From Rhodoferax sp. (GTDB taxonomy: Bacteria; Pseudomonadota; Gammaproteobacteria; Burkholderiales; Burkholderiaceae_C): a stretch of DNA of 58,726 nt. The notes beneath the pieces were generated by a model, which was given only the letters and a program-made list of their open reading frames with translations, was not told the origin of the DNA and did not search any database. The stretch covers positions 1 through 58,726 of the forward strand of contig SSFF01000015.1 of NCBI GenBank assembly GCA_008015235.1. Direction: 5' to 3'. Both the position numbers and the translations under genes were made by a program. This document shows positions 41,212 to 50,517 of this stretch, piece by piece (within the stretch, counting starts at the first letter, position 1; the number at the start of each line of letters is the position of its first letter).

Positions 41212-42552
41212 TTAGTCCGGGTGGCGGTCTGCGCACACCCGGTTGCGGCCGGTGTTCTTGGCTTCGTACAGGGCGGTGTCGGCCCGGTTCAGCAGCATGT
41301 CGATGTTGTCCTCGCTGCTTGCCATGGATGACACGCCAATCGACACGTGAAACTGCACCGGCAATCCACCTTCCAGCGGTACTTTGGTCTGTGCCACTTT
41401 CTCCCGCAACCGCTCCGCCACTTCGATGGCTGTCTGGTGGTCGGTTTCGGGCAGCAGCACGGCAAACTCTTCACCGCCCATGCGGCCGAGGATGTCGACC
41501 TCGCGCAAGGTTGCACGACACACCTGGGCCAGGGCCGTGAGCACCATGTCACCGACCTTGTGGCCATAGTGGTCGTTGACTTGCTTGAAGTGGTCGATGT
41601 CCAGCATGAAAAGCGACAGGCGCTTGCCGTAGCGCTGGAAGCGGTGCAGTTCCTGCTCGGCACGTTCCATGAAATGGCGCCTGTTGAACACGCCTGTGAG
41701 GTAGTCCACGTGGGCCTGGCGGGTCAGTTCTTCTTCGAGCAGTTTGCGTTCCGTGATGTCGGTGTGGGTGCCGCACATGCGCACGGCCTTGCCGTTGGCA
41801 TCGCGCTGCATGACGCTGGCCTGGTCCAGTATCCAGCGTGTGCTGCCGTCCTTGTGCAGCATGCGGTATTCGAGTTTGTGGGCAAGCGCTCTGCCCTCCA
41901 CCACATCAAAAATGGAGTTCCAGGCACGGTCCCGGTCCTCGGGGTGCACAAAGTCGGACCATTGCTGCGTGGTGCGCTGCATTTCCTCGTGGGTGTACCC
42001 CAGCATCGTGGCCCAGCGCGGGTTGCGTTCGACTGTGCTGGCCGGGATGTTCCAGTCCCAGAACCCCAAGTCGGAGCCTTCGAGCACAAAGCGTAGCTGG
42101 GTGGCGCGTTCTTCCAGGGCACGCTCGGTATTCTTGCGAGCGGTCACGACGTCGAACATCGCGACAAAGTGCCCTGCTTGCGGGCAATAGACCGATACCG
42201 AGAACCATTGCTGCAGGCCTTGCACAAACATCTCGAAGGACTCGGGTGCACCTCCCTGGGCCACGCGGCCATAGATCTCAAGCAATGCCGGGTCGGATTC
42301 CTGCAGTCCCGGGATCACTTCGCTGACCAGTTTGCCCTGGACCACACCCTGGCCGGTGAGTGAGTGAAAGGCCGGATTGGTGTATAGGTACTGGAAGTCG
42401 TACGCCCGCCCATCGCGGTACAGCATGCGGCAATAGGCCACCCCATTGAGCATGTGTTCCAGCAGACCGCGCAGCTCGACCTCGTCGAGCGCGTTACTGC
42501 CTGTACCGATGGAGTGCAGGCGGTCGGGCAGGGGATTCGTTGTGTCGTCCAT
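41212..42552 (-). CDS. PAS-PAS-GGDEF diguanylate cyclase
   Basis: The 446-residue soluble protein has two PAS domains (residues ~25-140 and ~155-275; the second with FWDWNIPASTVERNPRWATMLGY) and a GGDEF domain: DYLTGVFNRRHFMERAEQ, DIDHFKQVNDHYGHKVGDMVL, active site RMGGEEFAVLLPETD. EVDILGRMGGEEF shows no RxxD inhibitory motif. It should synthesise c-di-GMP in response to a cytoplasmic signal. No EAL domain is present. Confidence 0.93.
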   Translation of the reverse strand: MDDTTNPLPDRLHSIGTGSNALDEVELRGLLEHMLNGVAYCRMLYRDGRAYDFQYLYTNPAFHSLTGQGVVQGKLVSEVIPGLQESDPALLEIYGRVAQGGAPESFEMFVQGLQQWFSVSVYCPQAGHFVAMFDVVTARKNTERALEERATQLRFVLEGSDLGFWDWNIPASTVERNPRWATMLGYTHEEMQRTTQQWSDFVHPEDRDRAWNSIFDVVEGRALAHKLEYRMLHKDGSTRWILDQASVMQRDANGKAVRMCGTHTDITERKLLEEELTRQAHVDYLTGVFNRRHFMERAEQELHRFQRYGKRLSLFMLDIDHFKQVNDHYGHKVGDMVLTALAQVCRATLREVDILGRMGGEEFAVLLPETDHQTAIEVAERLREKVAQTKVPLEGGLPVQFHVSIGVSSMASSEDNIDMLLNRADTALYEAKNTGRNRVCADRHPD

Positions 42553-42638
42553 CGCATCCTCGCTGTAGGGGCCGATCCTGCACCGCAGGGGCCTTTCAGT
42601 GCATTGTCAGTGTTTGCTTGGGGACGGGCAAGGGTGCT

Positions 42639-43745
42639 TCAGGGCTTGGGCAACCAGCCCAGGCCGTGCGCATGCAGGCTTTGCACGTAGAGGCGGTCGC
42701 GGGTTTCGGTGATGGCCGTGGTTTCGGGGTAGGCGCCGCTGGGGTCCTGCAGGTCGGCCACTACCTTGCCGTCTTCGGTGAAGGCGATGACATGGCCGTA
42801 GCGCGGTGGTATCGGCCACAGGGCGCGCGGCAGGCGCAGGCTCAAGGAGCGCATCCAGGGTTTCTCGCCCATGGCGTCGATCTTGGGATTGCGCGGCTTG
42901 GCAAAGCCAAGCCAGACCTTGCCGTCGAGTCCTCGCATCAGGTTGTCGGGGTAGCCGGGCAGGTTGTCCAGCAGCACCTGGGCCTGGGGTGTGGCGCCCT
43001 GACGCAGGTCGAGGTCGGTGGCGGCGAGGTCGATTTTCCAGACCCGGTAGCGCCCGGTTTCATTGACCAGCAGTGCGCGTTCGTCCTGTGTCAGCGCTAC
43101 ACCATTGGCAAAGCTCAGGCCCTGGGCCAGTACGCGCACCGTGCTGCTGGCGGGGTCGTACTCCAGCACGCGCCCGGTGGCACTTTGTTCCATGATGTCG
43201 AGCACGCTGGCGTTGAAGGTGCCGCCCCATTCGGCCGGGGCAAAGCGTTGCGAAGCGTCGCTGAAATACATCTTCCCGCTGCGCGCCACCACCACCGCAT
43301 CGACGTACCGGATGGGGTCGCCCGCGCGCACCTTGTCGGCCAGCACGGTGACTTGGCGGGCGGCGTCAATCGCGAGCAGGCCCTTGACTGCATCGGCCGC
43401 AATCAGGCGGCCCTGGGCGTCAAAGTCGAAGCCGAGCACGCGCCCACCGGTGTTGGCAAAGACCTGCTGGTCGCTGCCGTCGGCGTTCATGCGCAGGATG
43501 TTGCCGCTGGCCACCGTGGTGTAGAGCTTGCCATCGGGTCCGAAGGCAATGTGCTCCGGGCCTTCTTCGCCGTGCAGGTCGATCATCTGCAACTGGGCCA
43601 GCCGGGTGTTGGTGGCATGCACCCCGCTGTAGCCCGGTGCGCTGGGCAGGGAAATGGCCAGGGGCTGGATCGGCACCGGCCACAGCAACAGGTAGGCCAG
43701 CAGTGCCAGCAGCAGGGCGGCGGTGGCGCCCAGTATCTTTTTCAT
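42639..43745 (-). CDS. SMP-30/strictosidine-synthase-like beta-propeller protein
   Basis: The 368-residue protein has an N-terminal hydrophobic segment (ILGATAALLLALLAYLLLWPV) and a six-bladed propeller of the SMP-30/gluconolactonase/strictosidine synthase group: GPEHIAFGPDGKLYT, LLAIDAARQVTVLAD, IRYVDAVVVARSGKMYFSDAS, SFANGVALTQDERALLVNETGRYRVWKI and LPGYPDNLMRG. It is anchored or secreted to the periplasm and probably acts on a lactone or ester. It lies 71 bp downstream of the YnjB-like gene. Confidence 0.85.
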   Translation of the reverse strand: MKKILGATAALLLALLAYLLLWPVPIQPLAISLPSAPGYSGVHATNTRLAQLQMIDLHGEEGPEHIAFGPDGKLYTTVASGNILRMNADGSDQQVFANTGGRVLGFDFDAQGRLIAADAVKGLLAIDAARQVTVLADKVRAGDPIRYVDAVVVARSGKMYFSDASQRFAPAEWGGTFNASVLDIMEQSATGRVLEYDPASSTVRVLAQGLSFANGVALTQDERALLVNETGRYRVWKIDLAATDLDLRQGATPQAQVLLDNLPGYPDNLMRGLDGKVWLGFAKPRNPKIDAMGEKPWMRSLSLRLPRALWPIPPRYGHVIAFTEDGKVVADLQDPSGAYPETTAITETRDRLYVQSLHAHGLGWLPKP

Positions 43746-43816
43746 GGTGTCTCCTCCTTGTGCAAAAGTCGACGATGGTAGCGGCGCAGGTGGGTGGGTT
43801 TGTCACCCGGGGACGA

Positions 43817-45022
43817 CTATTGGCCGTAACGCCGAGCCCACTCGCGCTCCAAAGGCTCGACCCAGCTGCCATGGGGTTCGGGCAGGGTCGGGGCGGGCTT
43901 GTCGACCTGGCCCGGTGCCGGCTTGGCAGCAAAGAGCGCGCGTTCGGCAGGCTTGAGTTTGTCCAGCGCCAGTACCGTGGGGTCGCCCCACACGGCAATG
44001 TCGGCCTTGCGCGCCTGGGCTTCGGCACTGAGCAGGAAGTTGGCGAAGACCTGGGCACCTTCCTTGGCACTGGCGTTGAAGGGGATGGCCACAAAGTGGG
44101 TGTTGCCCACGGTTCCGCTGTCGAATTGGTAGCTGACCACGCTGCTGGGCAGCCGGTTGGCGGCGATTTCGTTGGCTGCTTCGTTGGGATTGAAGGTCAG
44201 CGCCAGCAGCAGCTCGCCATCGGCAAACATCTGGCGCTGGGCTTCGGCGCTGAGCGGGAACTGCCGGCCGGCACGCCAAAGGTGCGGGTGCAGTGCGTCC
44301 AGCGCGGCCCACAAGGGCCCGGTGGCCTGGGCAAATGCGGCGTCGGTGAACGGGCGGTAGAGCACACCGCGCTCGGGTGCCGTGTCCAGCAACAGCTGCT
44401 TGAGGAAAGTGCTGCCATGGAAGTTGGGCGGGCGTGGGTAGGTCACGCGTCCCGGGTGGGCCTTGGCAAAGGACTGCAGGGCTGCAAGCGAGCGTGGCGG
44501 TTGGGGCGTGCGACGGCTGTCGGCCATGAACGTGAGTTGGGCCATGCCCCAGGGGGCTTCAAGCCCCTGCGTGGGTTCGGCGAAGTCGAGCCGGGTGGTG
44601 GGTTTGCCCTGCGTGTCCACCAGCGCAAAGTGGGGCAACTGTTCGGCAAAGGGGCCGAAGAGCAGGCCCTCGCGCTTCATGGCGAGAAAGTTTTCGCCGT
44701 TGATCCATACCAGGTCGACCGACCCCTGCCCCTTGCCCGCTGCCTTTTCATTGCGCACGCGCCGTACCACGTCGGCAGCGTCGGTGATCTTTACGTGTTC
44801 GACCCGCACCCCAAAGCGCTGCTGCACCTGCGCTGCCGCCCAGGCAATGTAGGCATTGATGGCCTGCGAACCGCCCCAGGCATTGAAATACAGCGTTTGA
44901 CCCTTTGCTCTGTTTTCTATAGCGGACCATGCAATATTTGCGCGGGCTGAACCCGGAAAATGCATGAAAAAAGGGACGATGCCGGCGCTGGCGCAGAGTT
45001 GGCGGCGGGTGAGGTGGGACAT
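43817..45022 (-). CDS. ABC importer substrate-binding protein, YnjB-like
   Basis: The 401-residue protein has an N-terminal signal (MSHLTRRQLCASAGIVPFFM, twin-arginine-like RRQL) and the YnjB landmarks TLYFNAWGGSQAINAYIAW and DLVWINGENFLAMKREGLL. It is a periplasmic binding protein of the iron/thiamine type. E. coli ynjB lies beside ynjC and ynjD; here the permease (33823) and ATPase (24042) are 8 and 19 kb away on the same strand. Substrate is unproven. Palindromic repeat H lies in its N-terminal codons. Confidence 0.85.
   Translation of the reverse strand: MSHLTRRQLCASAGIVPFFMHFPGSARANIAWSAIENRAKGQTLYFNAWGGSQAINAYIAWAAAQVQQRFGVRVEHVKITDAADVVRRVRNEKAAGKGQGSVDLVWINGENFLAMKREGLLFGPFAEQLPHFALVDTQGKPTTRLDFAEPTQGLEAPWGMAQLTFMADSRRTPQPPRSLAALQSFAKAHPGRVTYPRPPNFHGSTFLKQLLLDTAPERGVLYRPFTDAAFAQATGPLWAALDALHPHLWRAGRQFPLSAEAQRQMFADGELLLALTFNPNEAANEIAANRLPSSVVSYQFDSGTVGNTHFVAIPFNASAKEGAQVFANFLLSAEAQARKADIAVWGDPTVLALDKLKPAERALFAAKPAPGQVDKPAPTLPEPHGSWVEPLEREWARRYGQ
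44901..44923 (-). repeat. Short interspersed palindromic repeat, copy H (5' end of ynjB-like gene)
   Basis: On the minus strand GCTATAGAAAACAGAGCAAA resembles the plus-strand GCTATGAAAAATAGAGCAAT at 52279. It falls within the first 45 codons of the binding-protein gene, just after the signal peptide. Confidence 0.4.
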
Positions 45023-45126
45023 GGTCGGGACGCGGTGGGTTGGGTCGGTTCGGGATCATCAGCATACCGGCTTCTGTCCGGCCGGATGCTTGACGGGTCG
45101 CGAGGCCTTCTCCTACAGTCGGTGGC

Positions 45127-45873
45127 ATGCGATATGCCTTGTTCGTTGGAATTGGTTTGGCCTGGGCGTCTACCGTGGGGCAGGCCCAGACTGTGCGTGT
45201 GCAATTTCAGGAGGCGTCGGCCCCTAAGTACCTGGAAGCCGACGGCACCCATACCGCGCCTTCCGGCCTGTGCCCCGACATCTTGGCGGCTTTGGCACGG
45301 CAAGACCCAACGCTGACTATCGAGTTGGACCCACAGCCGCGGCCCCAGAAACGCATCGAACACGATATCGGTGCTGGCACCAAAGATGCCATGTGTGGCC
45401 TGCTGAGCTCGCCAGAGCGACTGGTGGTGGCGAATCGATTGGAAACACCGGTCTACATGATCTACGAGCGCATGGTGGGCCGACTGGACGATAACGCGGT
45501 GGTGGCCTCATTGGACGATTTGGCGCGCATAGGTGCTGCCGTGGCGGTGCAGTCGGGAGCGTCGTACCTGCGCAAACTCAAGGACGCGGGTGTCCAGGCC
45601 ATCGAGTCCGGGGGCTCCGACACGGCTGTGCGTGCCGTGGCCAATGGTCGGGCACGGTTTTTCTATACCAATTCGCTGACGGCCTCTTATTTCATCAAAG
45701 CCGAAAAGCTCCAGGACAAATTGCGCCTGCATCCCGGAGTCCTTGACACATCTCCGGCCTACTTCTGGGTGGGCAAGCACGTGGCCCCGGAGGTGGTCAA
45801 GAAGCTCGATCTCGCCCTGAAACGGCTTAAGCGTAGCGGGGAGTTGGACCGGATCTATGCCCGCTACGACTGA
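45127..45873 (+). CDS. Periplasmic amino-acid-type solute-binding protein
   Basis: The 248-residue protein has a short signal peptide (MRYALFVGIGLAWASTVGQAQ) and the SBP_bac_3 fold: GLCPDILAALARQDP, the Arg/Asp region, DDLARIGAAVAVQSGASYLRKL, and RIYARYD at the end, the usual 'YxkW' zone. No permease or ATPase adjoins, so it is an orphan binding or sensing protein. It is divergent from the YnjB-like gene and converges on ftsY. Confidence 0.85.
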   Translation: MRYALFVGIGLAWASTVGQAQTVRVQFQEASAPKYLEADGTHTAPSGLCPDILAALARQDPTLTIELDPQPRPQKRIEHDIGAGTKDAMCGLLSSPERLVVANRLETPVYMIYERMVGRLDDNAVVASLDDLARIGAAVAVQSGASYLRKLKDAGVQAIESGGSDTAVRAVANGRARFFYTNSLTASYFIKAEKLQDKLRLHPGVLDTSPAYFWVGKHVAPEVVKKLDLALKRLKRSGELDRIYARYD

Positions 45874-45885
45874 TTCAAGCGGTGT

Positions 45886-46998
45886 TTAAACCACCAGCGC
45901 CTGGGCAAATTCGCGTGCATTGAAGGTTTCCAGCTCTTCCAGCTTTTCACCCACGCCGATGAAGTACACCGGAATGGGCCGCTCGCGGGCGATGGCTGCC
46001 AGCACCCCACCCTTGGCGGTGCCGTCGAGCTTGGTGACGATCAGGCCGGTCAGGCCCAGCGCGTCGTCAAAGGCTTTCACTTGTGTGACGGCGTTCTGAC
46101 CGGTGTTGCCGTCAATGACCAGCAGCACCTCGTGCGGTGCGCTGGCCTCTGCCTTCTGGATCACGCGCTTGATCTTCTTCAGCTCTTCCATCAGGTGCAG
46201 CTGGGTGGGTAAGCGCCCGGCGGTGTCGATCAGCACCACGTCCTTGCCGCGCGCTTTTCCGGCATTGACGGCATCGAAGCTCACTGCGGCGGGGTCGCCA
46301 CCGTCCTGGCTGACGATTTCCACCGTATTGCGGTCGGCCCACACCGTGAGCTGCTCGCGTGCGGCGGCGCGGAAGGTGTCGGCCGCGGCCAGCAGCACCT
46401 TGGCCTCACTGTCGATCAGGTGCTTGGTGAGCTTGCCGATGCTGGTGGTCTTGCCGGCGCCGTTCACGCCCGCGACCATGATGACGGTGGGTGTGTGCTG
46501 GCCGATGACGAGCTGCTTTTGCAGTGGCGTCAGCATGTCGGTGAGGGTGGCGATGAGGATGTTCTTGAGCGCCACCGGGTGCGTGACGCCCGTGGCCTTG
46601 ACCTTGTCGCGCAGGGTCTTGAGCACGTATTCGGTGGCGGCCACGCCGGCATCGGCCTGCAGCAGGGCGGCTTCCAGGTCTTCGTACAGGTCCTCGTCAA
46701 TGACCTGGCCGGTAAAGACGTTGGAGATGTTCGATGCCGTCTTGCCCAGGCCGGCCTTGAGCTTGTCCAGCCACTTCTGGCGCTCGGGTGGAACTGCGGC
46801 CGGTTCGGGGATGTCGATGGGAATGACCAGCGCGCTGCCGATCAGCCCGCCCGAGGGCAGGGGGGCAGCCGGGGCGGCGGCAACGGGTACAGCCGTTGCT
46901 GCAGCGGGAGTTTCCGCCAAAGTAGCAGGGCTTGCTGCAGGTGCATCGGCTGGTGTAGGCGGGGGAGAAGAGAATTTCTTTTTGAAAAAGCTGAACAT
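45886..46998 (-). CDS. ftsY: Signal recognition particle receptor FtsY
   Basis: The 370-residue SRP receptor has an N-terminal Ala/Pro-rich A domain (residues ~15-75), the helical N domain, and the SRP GTPase G domain: G1 GVNGAGKTTS, DTFRAAAREQL, G3 DTAGRLPTQLHLMEEL, G4 TKLDGTAKGG and the closing motif GVGEKLEELETF. It brings ribosome-SRP complexes to the SecYEG translocon. It is divergent from the M16 peptidase pair across 29 bp, a common arrangement beside rsmD and coaD in Burkholderiales. Confidence 0.97.
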   Translation of the reverse strand: MFSFFKKKFSSPPPTPADAPAASPATLAETPAAATAVPVAAAPAAPLPSGGLIGSALVIPIDIPEPAAVPPERQKWLDKLKAGLGKTASNISNVFTGQVIDEDLYEDLEAALLQADAGVAATEYVLKTLRDKVKATGVTHPVALKNILIATLTDMLTPLQKQLVIGQHTPTVIMVAGVNGAGKTTSIGKLTKHLIDSEAKVLLAAADTFRAAAREQLTVWADRNTVEIVSQDGGDPAAVSFDAVNAGKARGKDVVLIDTAGRLPTQLHLMEELKKIKRVIQKAEASAPHEVLLVIDGNTGQNAVTQVKAFDDALGLTGLIVTKLDGTAKGGVLAAIARERPIPVYFIGVGEKLEELETFNAREFAQALVV

Positions 46999-47027
46999 GG
47001 CGTGCGTTCTTAGAATGGCAGCATTCT

Positions 47028-48449
47028 ATGAAACACCACTTTCACACCCTGAATGCTGCTTGGCGGCGTCCTTGCATTGCCGCGCTGCTGGCCTTGGCGG
47101 CGGTCGCCCCTGCCATGGCTGCAGAGGCCCAGCAAAAAGTCCTGCCCAACGGCCTGACCGTCATCGTCCAACCCGACCACCGTGCGCCCACGGCCGTGCA
47201 CATGCTGTGGGTGCGCGTGGGCTCCATGGACGAGGTGGACGGCACCAGCGGCGTGGCCCACGTGCTGGAGCACATGATGTTCAAGGGCAGCGCCACGCTC
47301 AAGGCGGGGGAATTCTCTCGCAAGGTGGCGGCCTTGGGCGGGCGCGAAAACGCCTTCACCAGCAAGGACTACACCGGCTACTTTCAGCAGATTCCGGTGG
47401 AAAAGCTTGAAGCGGTGATGCAGCTGGAGGCCGACCGCTTTGCCACCAACCAGTGGAGCGACGAAGACTTCCGCAAGGAACTGGAGGTGGTCAAGGAAGA
47501 GCGGCGCATGCGGACCGAGGACAATCCCCACGCACGCCTGGGTGAGTTGCACAACGCCGCGCAGTTTGTGGCCCACCCTTACCGCCGCCCCATCGTGGGT
47601 TGGATGGGCGATCTGGAAAGCCTGCAGCCCGACGATGCACGCAGCTTCTGGCGCACCTGGTACACCCCCGCCAATGCCGCCGTGGTGGTGGCGGGCGATG
47701 TCGATCCCGAGAAAGTGTTCGCCCTGGCTGCCCAATACTATGGCGGCATGCCACAGCGTGCCGTCCCCGAGCGCAAGCCGCGGCCCGAACCGGTCCAGAA
47801 CGGGGTGCGCAGGGTCTGGCTCAAGGCCAGTGCCGAACAGGCGGTGGTGGCACTGTCCTACAAGGTACCGGGCCTGCTGCCGCAAGACCTGCTTGCCGAT
47901 ACGCCCAGTGCCGAAGGCACCGACGCGCTGGCCCTGATGGTGCTGGATGCCGTGCTGTCGGGTTACGACGGTGCCCGTTTGGAGCGGGCACTGACACAGG
48001 ACAAGGGGCATGTGGCCGACGGTGCCGATTCCTACTACGGCACCCTGTCGCGGGGCCCTGCAACCTTTGGCCTGACGGGCATACCGGCCAAGGGCAAGAC
48101 GGTGGAACAGGTCGAGGCAGCGCTGCGCGCCCAGGTGACCCGCGTGGCCAAGGAAGGCATCTCGCAGGCGGAGCTTGAACGGGTGAAGGCCCAATGGGTG
48201 GCGGCCTCGGTCTACCAGCAAGACAGTGTGTTCAACCAGGGCCGCATGGCTGGAGTGAACTGGGCTACAGGCTACCCCCTCGACAGCAATGAGCGTCTGA
48301 TTGTGCGGCTGCGGCAAGTGACGGCAGTGCAAGTGCAGGCGGTGGCTGCGAAGTACTTTGGCGACGACGCCCTGACCGTGGCCACGCTCATTCCCCAACC
48401 ATTGGGCGCCCCCCGCAAACCGGCTGCAGTGGCCGGAATGCGGCACTGA
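47028..48449 (+). CDS. M16-family zinc metallopeptidase, active subunit
   Basis: The 473-residue protein has a signal peptide (to ~APAMA, residues 15-31) and the inverted zinc motif HVLEH at residues 78-82 within GVAHVLEHMMFKG, so it should be catalytic. It belongs to the pitrilysin/processing-peptidase family, with two homologous halves. It is likely periplasmic. The next gene encodes a related protein without the motif; the two probably form a heterodimer like other bacterial M16 pairs. Confidence 0.93.
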   Translation: MKHHFHTLNAAWRRPCIAALLALAAVAPAMAAEAQQKVLPNGLTVIVQPDHRAPTAVHMLWVRVGSMDEVDGTSGVAHVLEHMMFKGSATLKAGEFSRKVAALGGRENAFTSKDYTGYFQQIPVEKLEAVMQLEADRFATNQWSDEDFRKELEVVKEERRMRTEDNPHARLGELHNAAQFVAHPYRRPIVGWMGDLESLQPDDARSFWRTWYTPANAAVVVAGDVDPEKVFALAAQYYGGMPQRAVPERKPRPEPVQNGVRRVWLKASAEQAVVALSYKVPGLLPQDLLADTPSAEGTDALALMVLDAVLSGYDGARLERALTQDKGHVADGADSYYGTLSRGPATFGLTGIPAKGKTVEQVEAALRAQVTRVAKEGISQAELERVKAQWVAASVYQQDSVFNQGRMAGVNWATGYPLDSNERLIVRLRQVTAVQVQAVAAKYFGDDALTVATLIPQPLGAPRKPAAVAGMRH

Positions 48450-48458
48450 AAGCACAGA

Positions 48459-49832
48459 ATGTCTGCTATGAAATTAAGAGCTGTCTGCGCAGTATTGACG
48501 GCGGCTACCACCATCTTTTATGCCCAAACCAGCCATGCGGGCATACCGATCGAGCACTTCACCCTGGACAATGGCGCCAAGGTGTTCCTGGTGCACAGCC
48601 CAGGCATTCCGATGGTCGATGTCCAGCTGGACTTTGACGGTGGCAGCCGTCGCGACCCTGCCGACAAGGCGGGCTTGGCCAGTGTGACGGCCTCCTTGCT
48701 CAGCAGCGGTACCCGCGCCGCTGCCGGCCAGAAGGCCTTGGACGAAAACGCCGTGGGCGCCGCCTGGGCCGATCTGGGGGCCAGTTTTGGGGCTGGAGCC
48801 AGTAGCGACCGCATGAGCTTTTCATTGCGCAGTCTGAGCTACCCCGATCTGTTGGAACGGGCCGTGCAACTCGCCGCACACGAAATGGCCCACCCGGCCT
48901 ATTCGCAGGTTGTCTGGGAGCGTGAGCGCAAGAAGTTGGAAGCCAGCCTCAAGGAAGCCGAGACACGCCCCGCCACCGTGGCGGCGCGGGCCTTTGGCCA
49001 GGCGGTCTACGGTTCCCATCCCTATGGACAGGAAATGACCGCCGCGACGCTGGCACGCATCCGTGTGCAGGACATGCAGCGCCACCATGCCGCCACAGTG
49101 CTGCCGTGCCGTGCCAAGGTGAGTGTGGTGGGTGCCTTGGACCGTGCGCAGACCGCAACGCTGGTGCAAAAGCTGCTGCAGTGGTTGCCGCAGTCCTCGT
49201 GTCCGGCGTTGCCGGCCGTGCCCGAAGTGGCGTCTTTGCAGCAGGCCAGCGCGCAGCGCATTCCCTTTGACGCAGCCCAGGCCCAGGTGCTGCTGGGCCA
49301 GCCCGGTTTCAAGCGCAACGACCCGGACTTTCTGGCCCTGAACCTGGCCAACCATGTGCTTGGTGGTGGCGGCTTTACCTCGCGCCTGACCGAAGAAGTG
49401 CGCGAAAAGCGAGGCCTCACCTACAGCGTCTACAGCTATTTCTCACCCGCACTGCATGCGGGTGCCTTTACCGTGGGCCTGCAGACCCGACCGGACCAGG
49501 CCGATCAGGCACTGGGCGTAGTGCGCGAGGTGCTGGAGCGTTTCACGAAAGAGGGCCCTACCCAGGCCGAGCTCGACGCTGCCAAGGCCAATCTGGTGGG
49601 CGGCTTTGCGCTGCAGCTGGACAGCAACCGCAAACTCCTGGGCCAGGTGGCCAACATCGCCTGGAACGAATTGCCCCTGGACTACCTGGACACCTGGCAG
49701 GCCCGGGTGCAGGCGATTCCGCTGGAGCAGGTCAAGGCCGCGTTTGCACGCGTGGTGAATCCGCAGCGCATTGCGACCGTGGTGCTGGGTGCCACGGCAG
49801 CCCCTGCCGCCGCTCCGGTGAAGGGACAATGA
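48459..49832 (+). CDS. M16-family peptidase-like protein, inactive partner
   Basis: The 457-residue paralogue has a signal peptide ending near SHAG. At the zinc site it reads AGLASVTASLLSSGT in place of HxxEH, so it is non-catalytic. The C-terminal half keeps the substrate-binding RxxxxY region (LTEEVREKRGLTYSVYSYF). Start may be 48459 (MSAMKL) or 48468 (MKLRAV); the palindromic repeat C overlaps this start. It follows the active subunit gene by 9 bp. Confidence 0.92.
   Translation: MSAMKLRAVCAVLTAATTIFYAQTSHAGIPIEHFTLDNGAKVFLVHSPGIPMVDVQLDFDGGSRRDPADKAGLASVTASLLSSGTRAAAGQKALDENAVGAAWADLGASFGAGASSDRMSFSLRSLSYPDLLERAVQLAAHEMAHPAYSQVVWERERKKLEASLKEAETRPATVAARAFGQAVYGSHPYGQEMTAATLARIRVQDMQRHHAATVLPCRAKVSVVGALDRAQTATLVQKLLQWLPQSSCPALPAVPEVASLQQASAQRIPFDAAQAQVLLGQPGFKRNDPDFLALNLANHVLGGGGFTSRLTEEVREKRGLTYSVYSYFSPALHAGAFTVGLQTRPDQADQALGVVREVLERFTKEGPTQAELDAAKANLVGGFALQLDSNRKLLGQVANIAWNELPLDYLDTWQARVQAIPLEQVKAAFARVVNPQRIATVVLGATAAPAAAPVKGQ
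48465..48494 (+). repeat. Short interspersed palindromic repeat, copy C (signal-peptide codons)
   Basis: GCTATGAAATTAAGAGC then TGTCTGCGCAG resembles copies A and I. It covers the start codon at 48468 and encodes MKLRAVCAVL, the first part of the signal peptide. Confidence 0.5.
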
Positions 49833-49836
49833 CAGC

Positions 49837-50454
49837 ATGAGCAAGCACCCCCCACGTTCGTCTGCGGGCAAACCTCCTGTACGCAAACCGGCTGCCCACG
49901 CAGCGCACGAGATCCGCATCATTGGCGGGCAATGGAAACGCACCAAACTCAAGGTGCTGGACAAGCCGGGCCTGCGTCCTACGCCCGACCGCGTACGCGA
50001 GACCCTGTTCAACTGGCTGGGTCAGGACTTGACCGGTTGGAAGGTGCTTGATGCCTTTGCCGGCACTGGTGCGCTCGGTTTCGAGGCCGCATCGCGTGGT
50101 GCCAAGGACGCCGTGCTGGTGGAGCAGGACAGTGCCCTGGTGCTGCAGTTGCAAAAGCTCAAGGCCCAATTGCAAGCCGATGCCTTGCGTGTACAGCGCG
50201 GCGACGGCGTAGCGGCCATCGCCCAGTCGGCCCCTGGCAGCTTGCACCTCATTTTTCTGGACCCGCCGTTTGACGCCGAGTTGTTTGCACCGGCCTTGCG
50301 CCACTGTGCGCGTGCGCTGGCGGCGGATGGTTGGGTGTACCTGGAAGCACCGCGTGCCTGGGGCGATGAAGAGCTGCTGCCACTGGGTCTGCGCGTGCAC
50401 CGTTACCTCAAGGCCGGCATGGTGCATGCGCATCTCTTGGCACCTGCAGCTTGA
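49837..50454 (+). CDS. rsmD: 16S rRNA (guanine-966-N2)-methyltransferase RsmD
   Basis: The 205-residue enzyme shows the RsmD signature: IIGGQWKRTKLKVLDKPGLRPTPDRVRETLFNWLGQ, the SAM site VLDAFAGTGALGFEAASRGA, and the catalytic DPPF in LIFLDPPFDAELF. It methylates G966 of 16S rRNA. The gene starts 4 bp after the second M16 gene and precedes coaD, the usual order. Confidence 0.95.
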   Translation: MSKHPPRSSAGKPPVRKPAAHAAHEIRIIGGQWKRTKLKVLDKPGLRPTPDRVRETLFNWLGQDLTGWKVLDAFAGTGALGFEAASRGAKDAVLVEQDSALVLQLQKLKAQLQADALRVQRGDGVAAIAQSAPGSLHLIFLDPPFDAELFAPALRHCARALAADGWVYLEAPRAWGDEELLPLGLRVHRYLKAGMVHAHLLAPAA

Positions 50455-50517
50455 CTTCACTGCGCGGCTGGCCGACAGTGTGTTCGTATCCTTTTTGATG
50501 AGCGTTGGACTTTGCCC

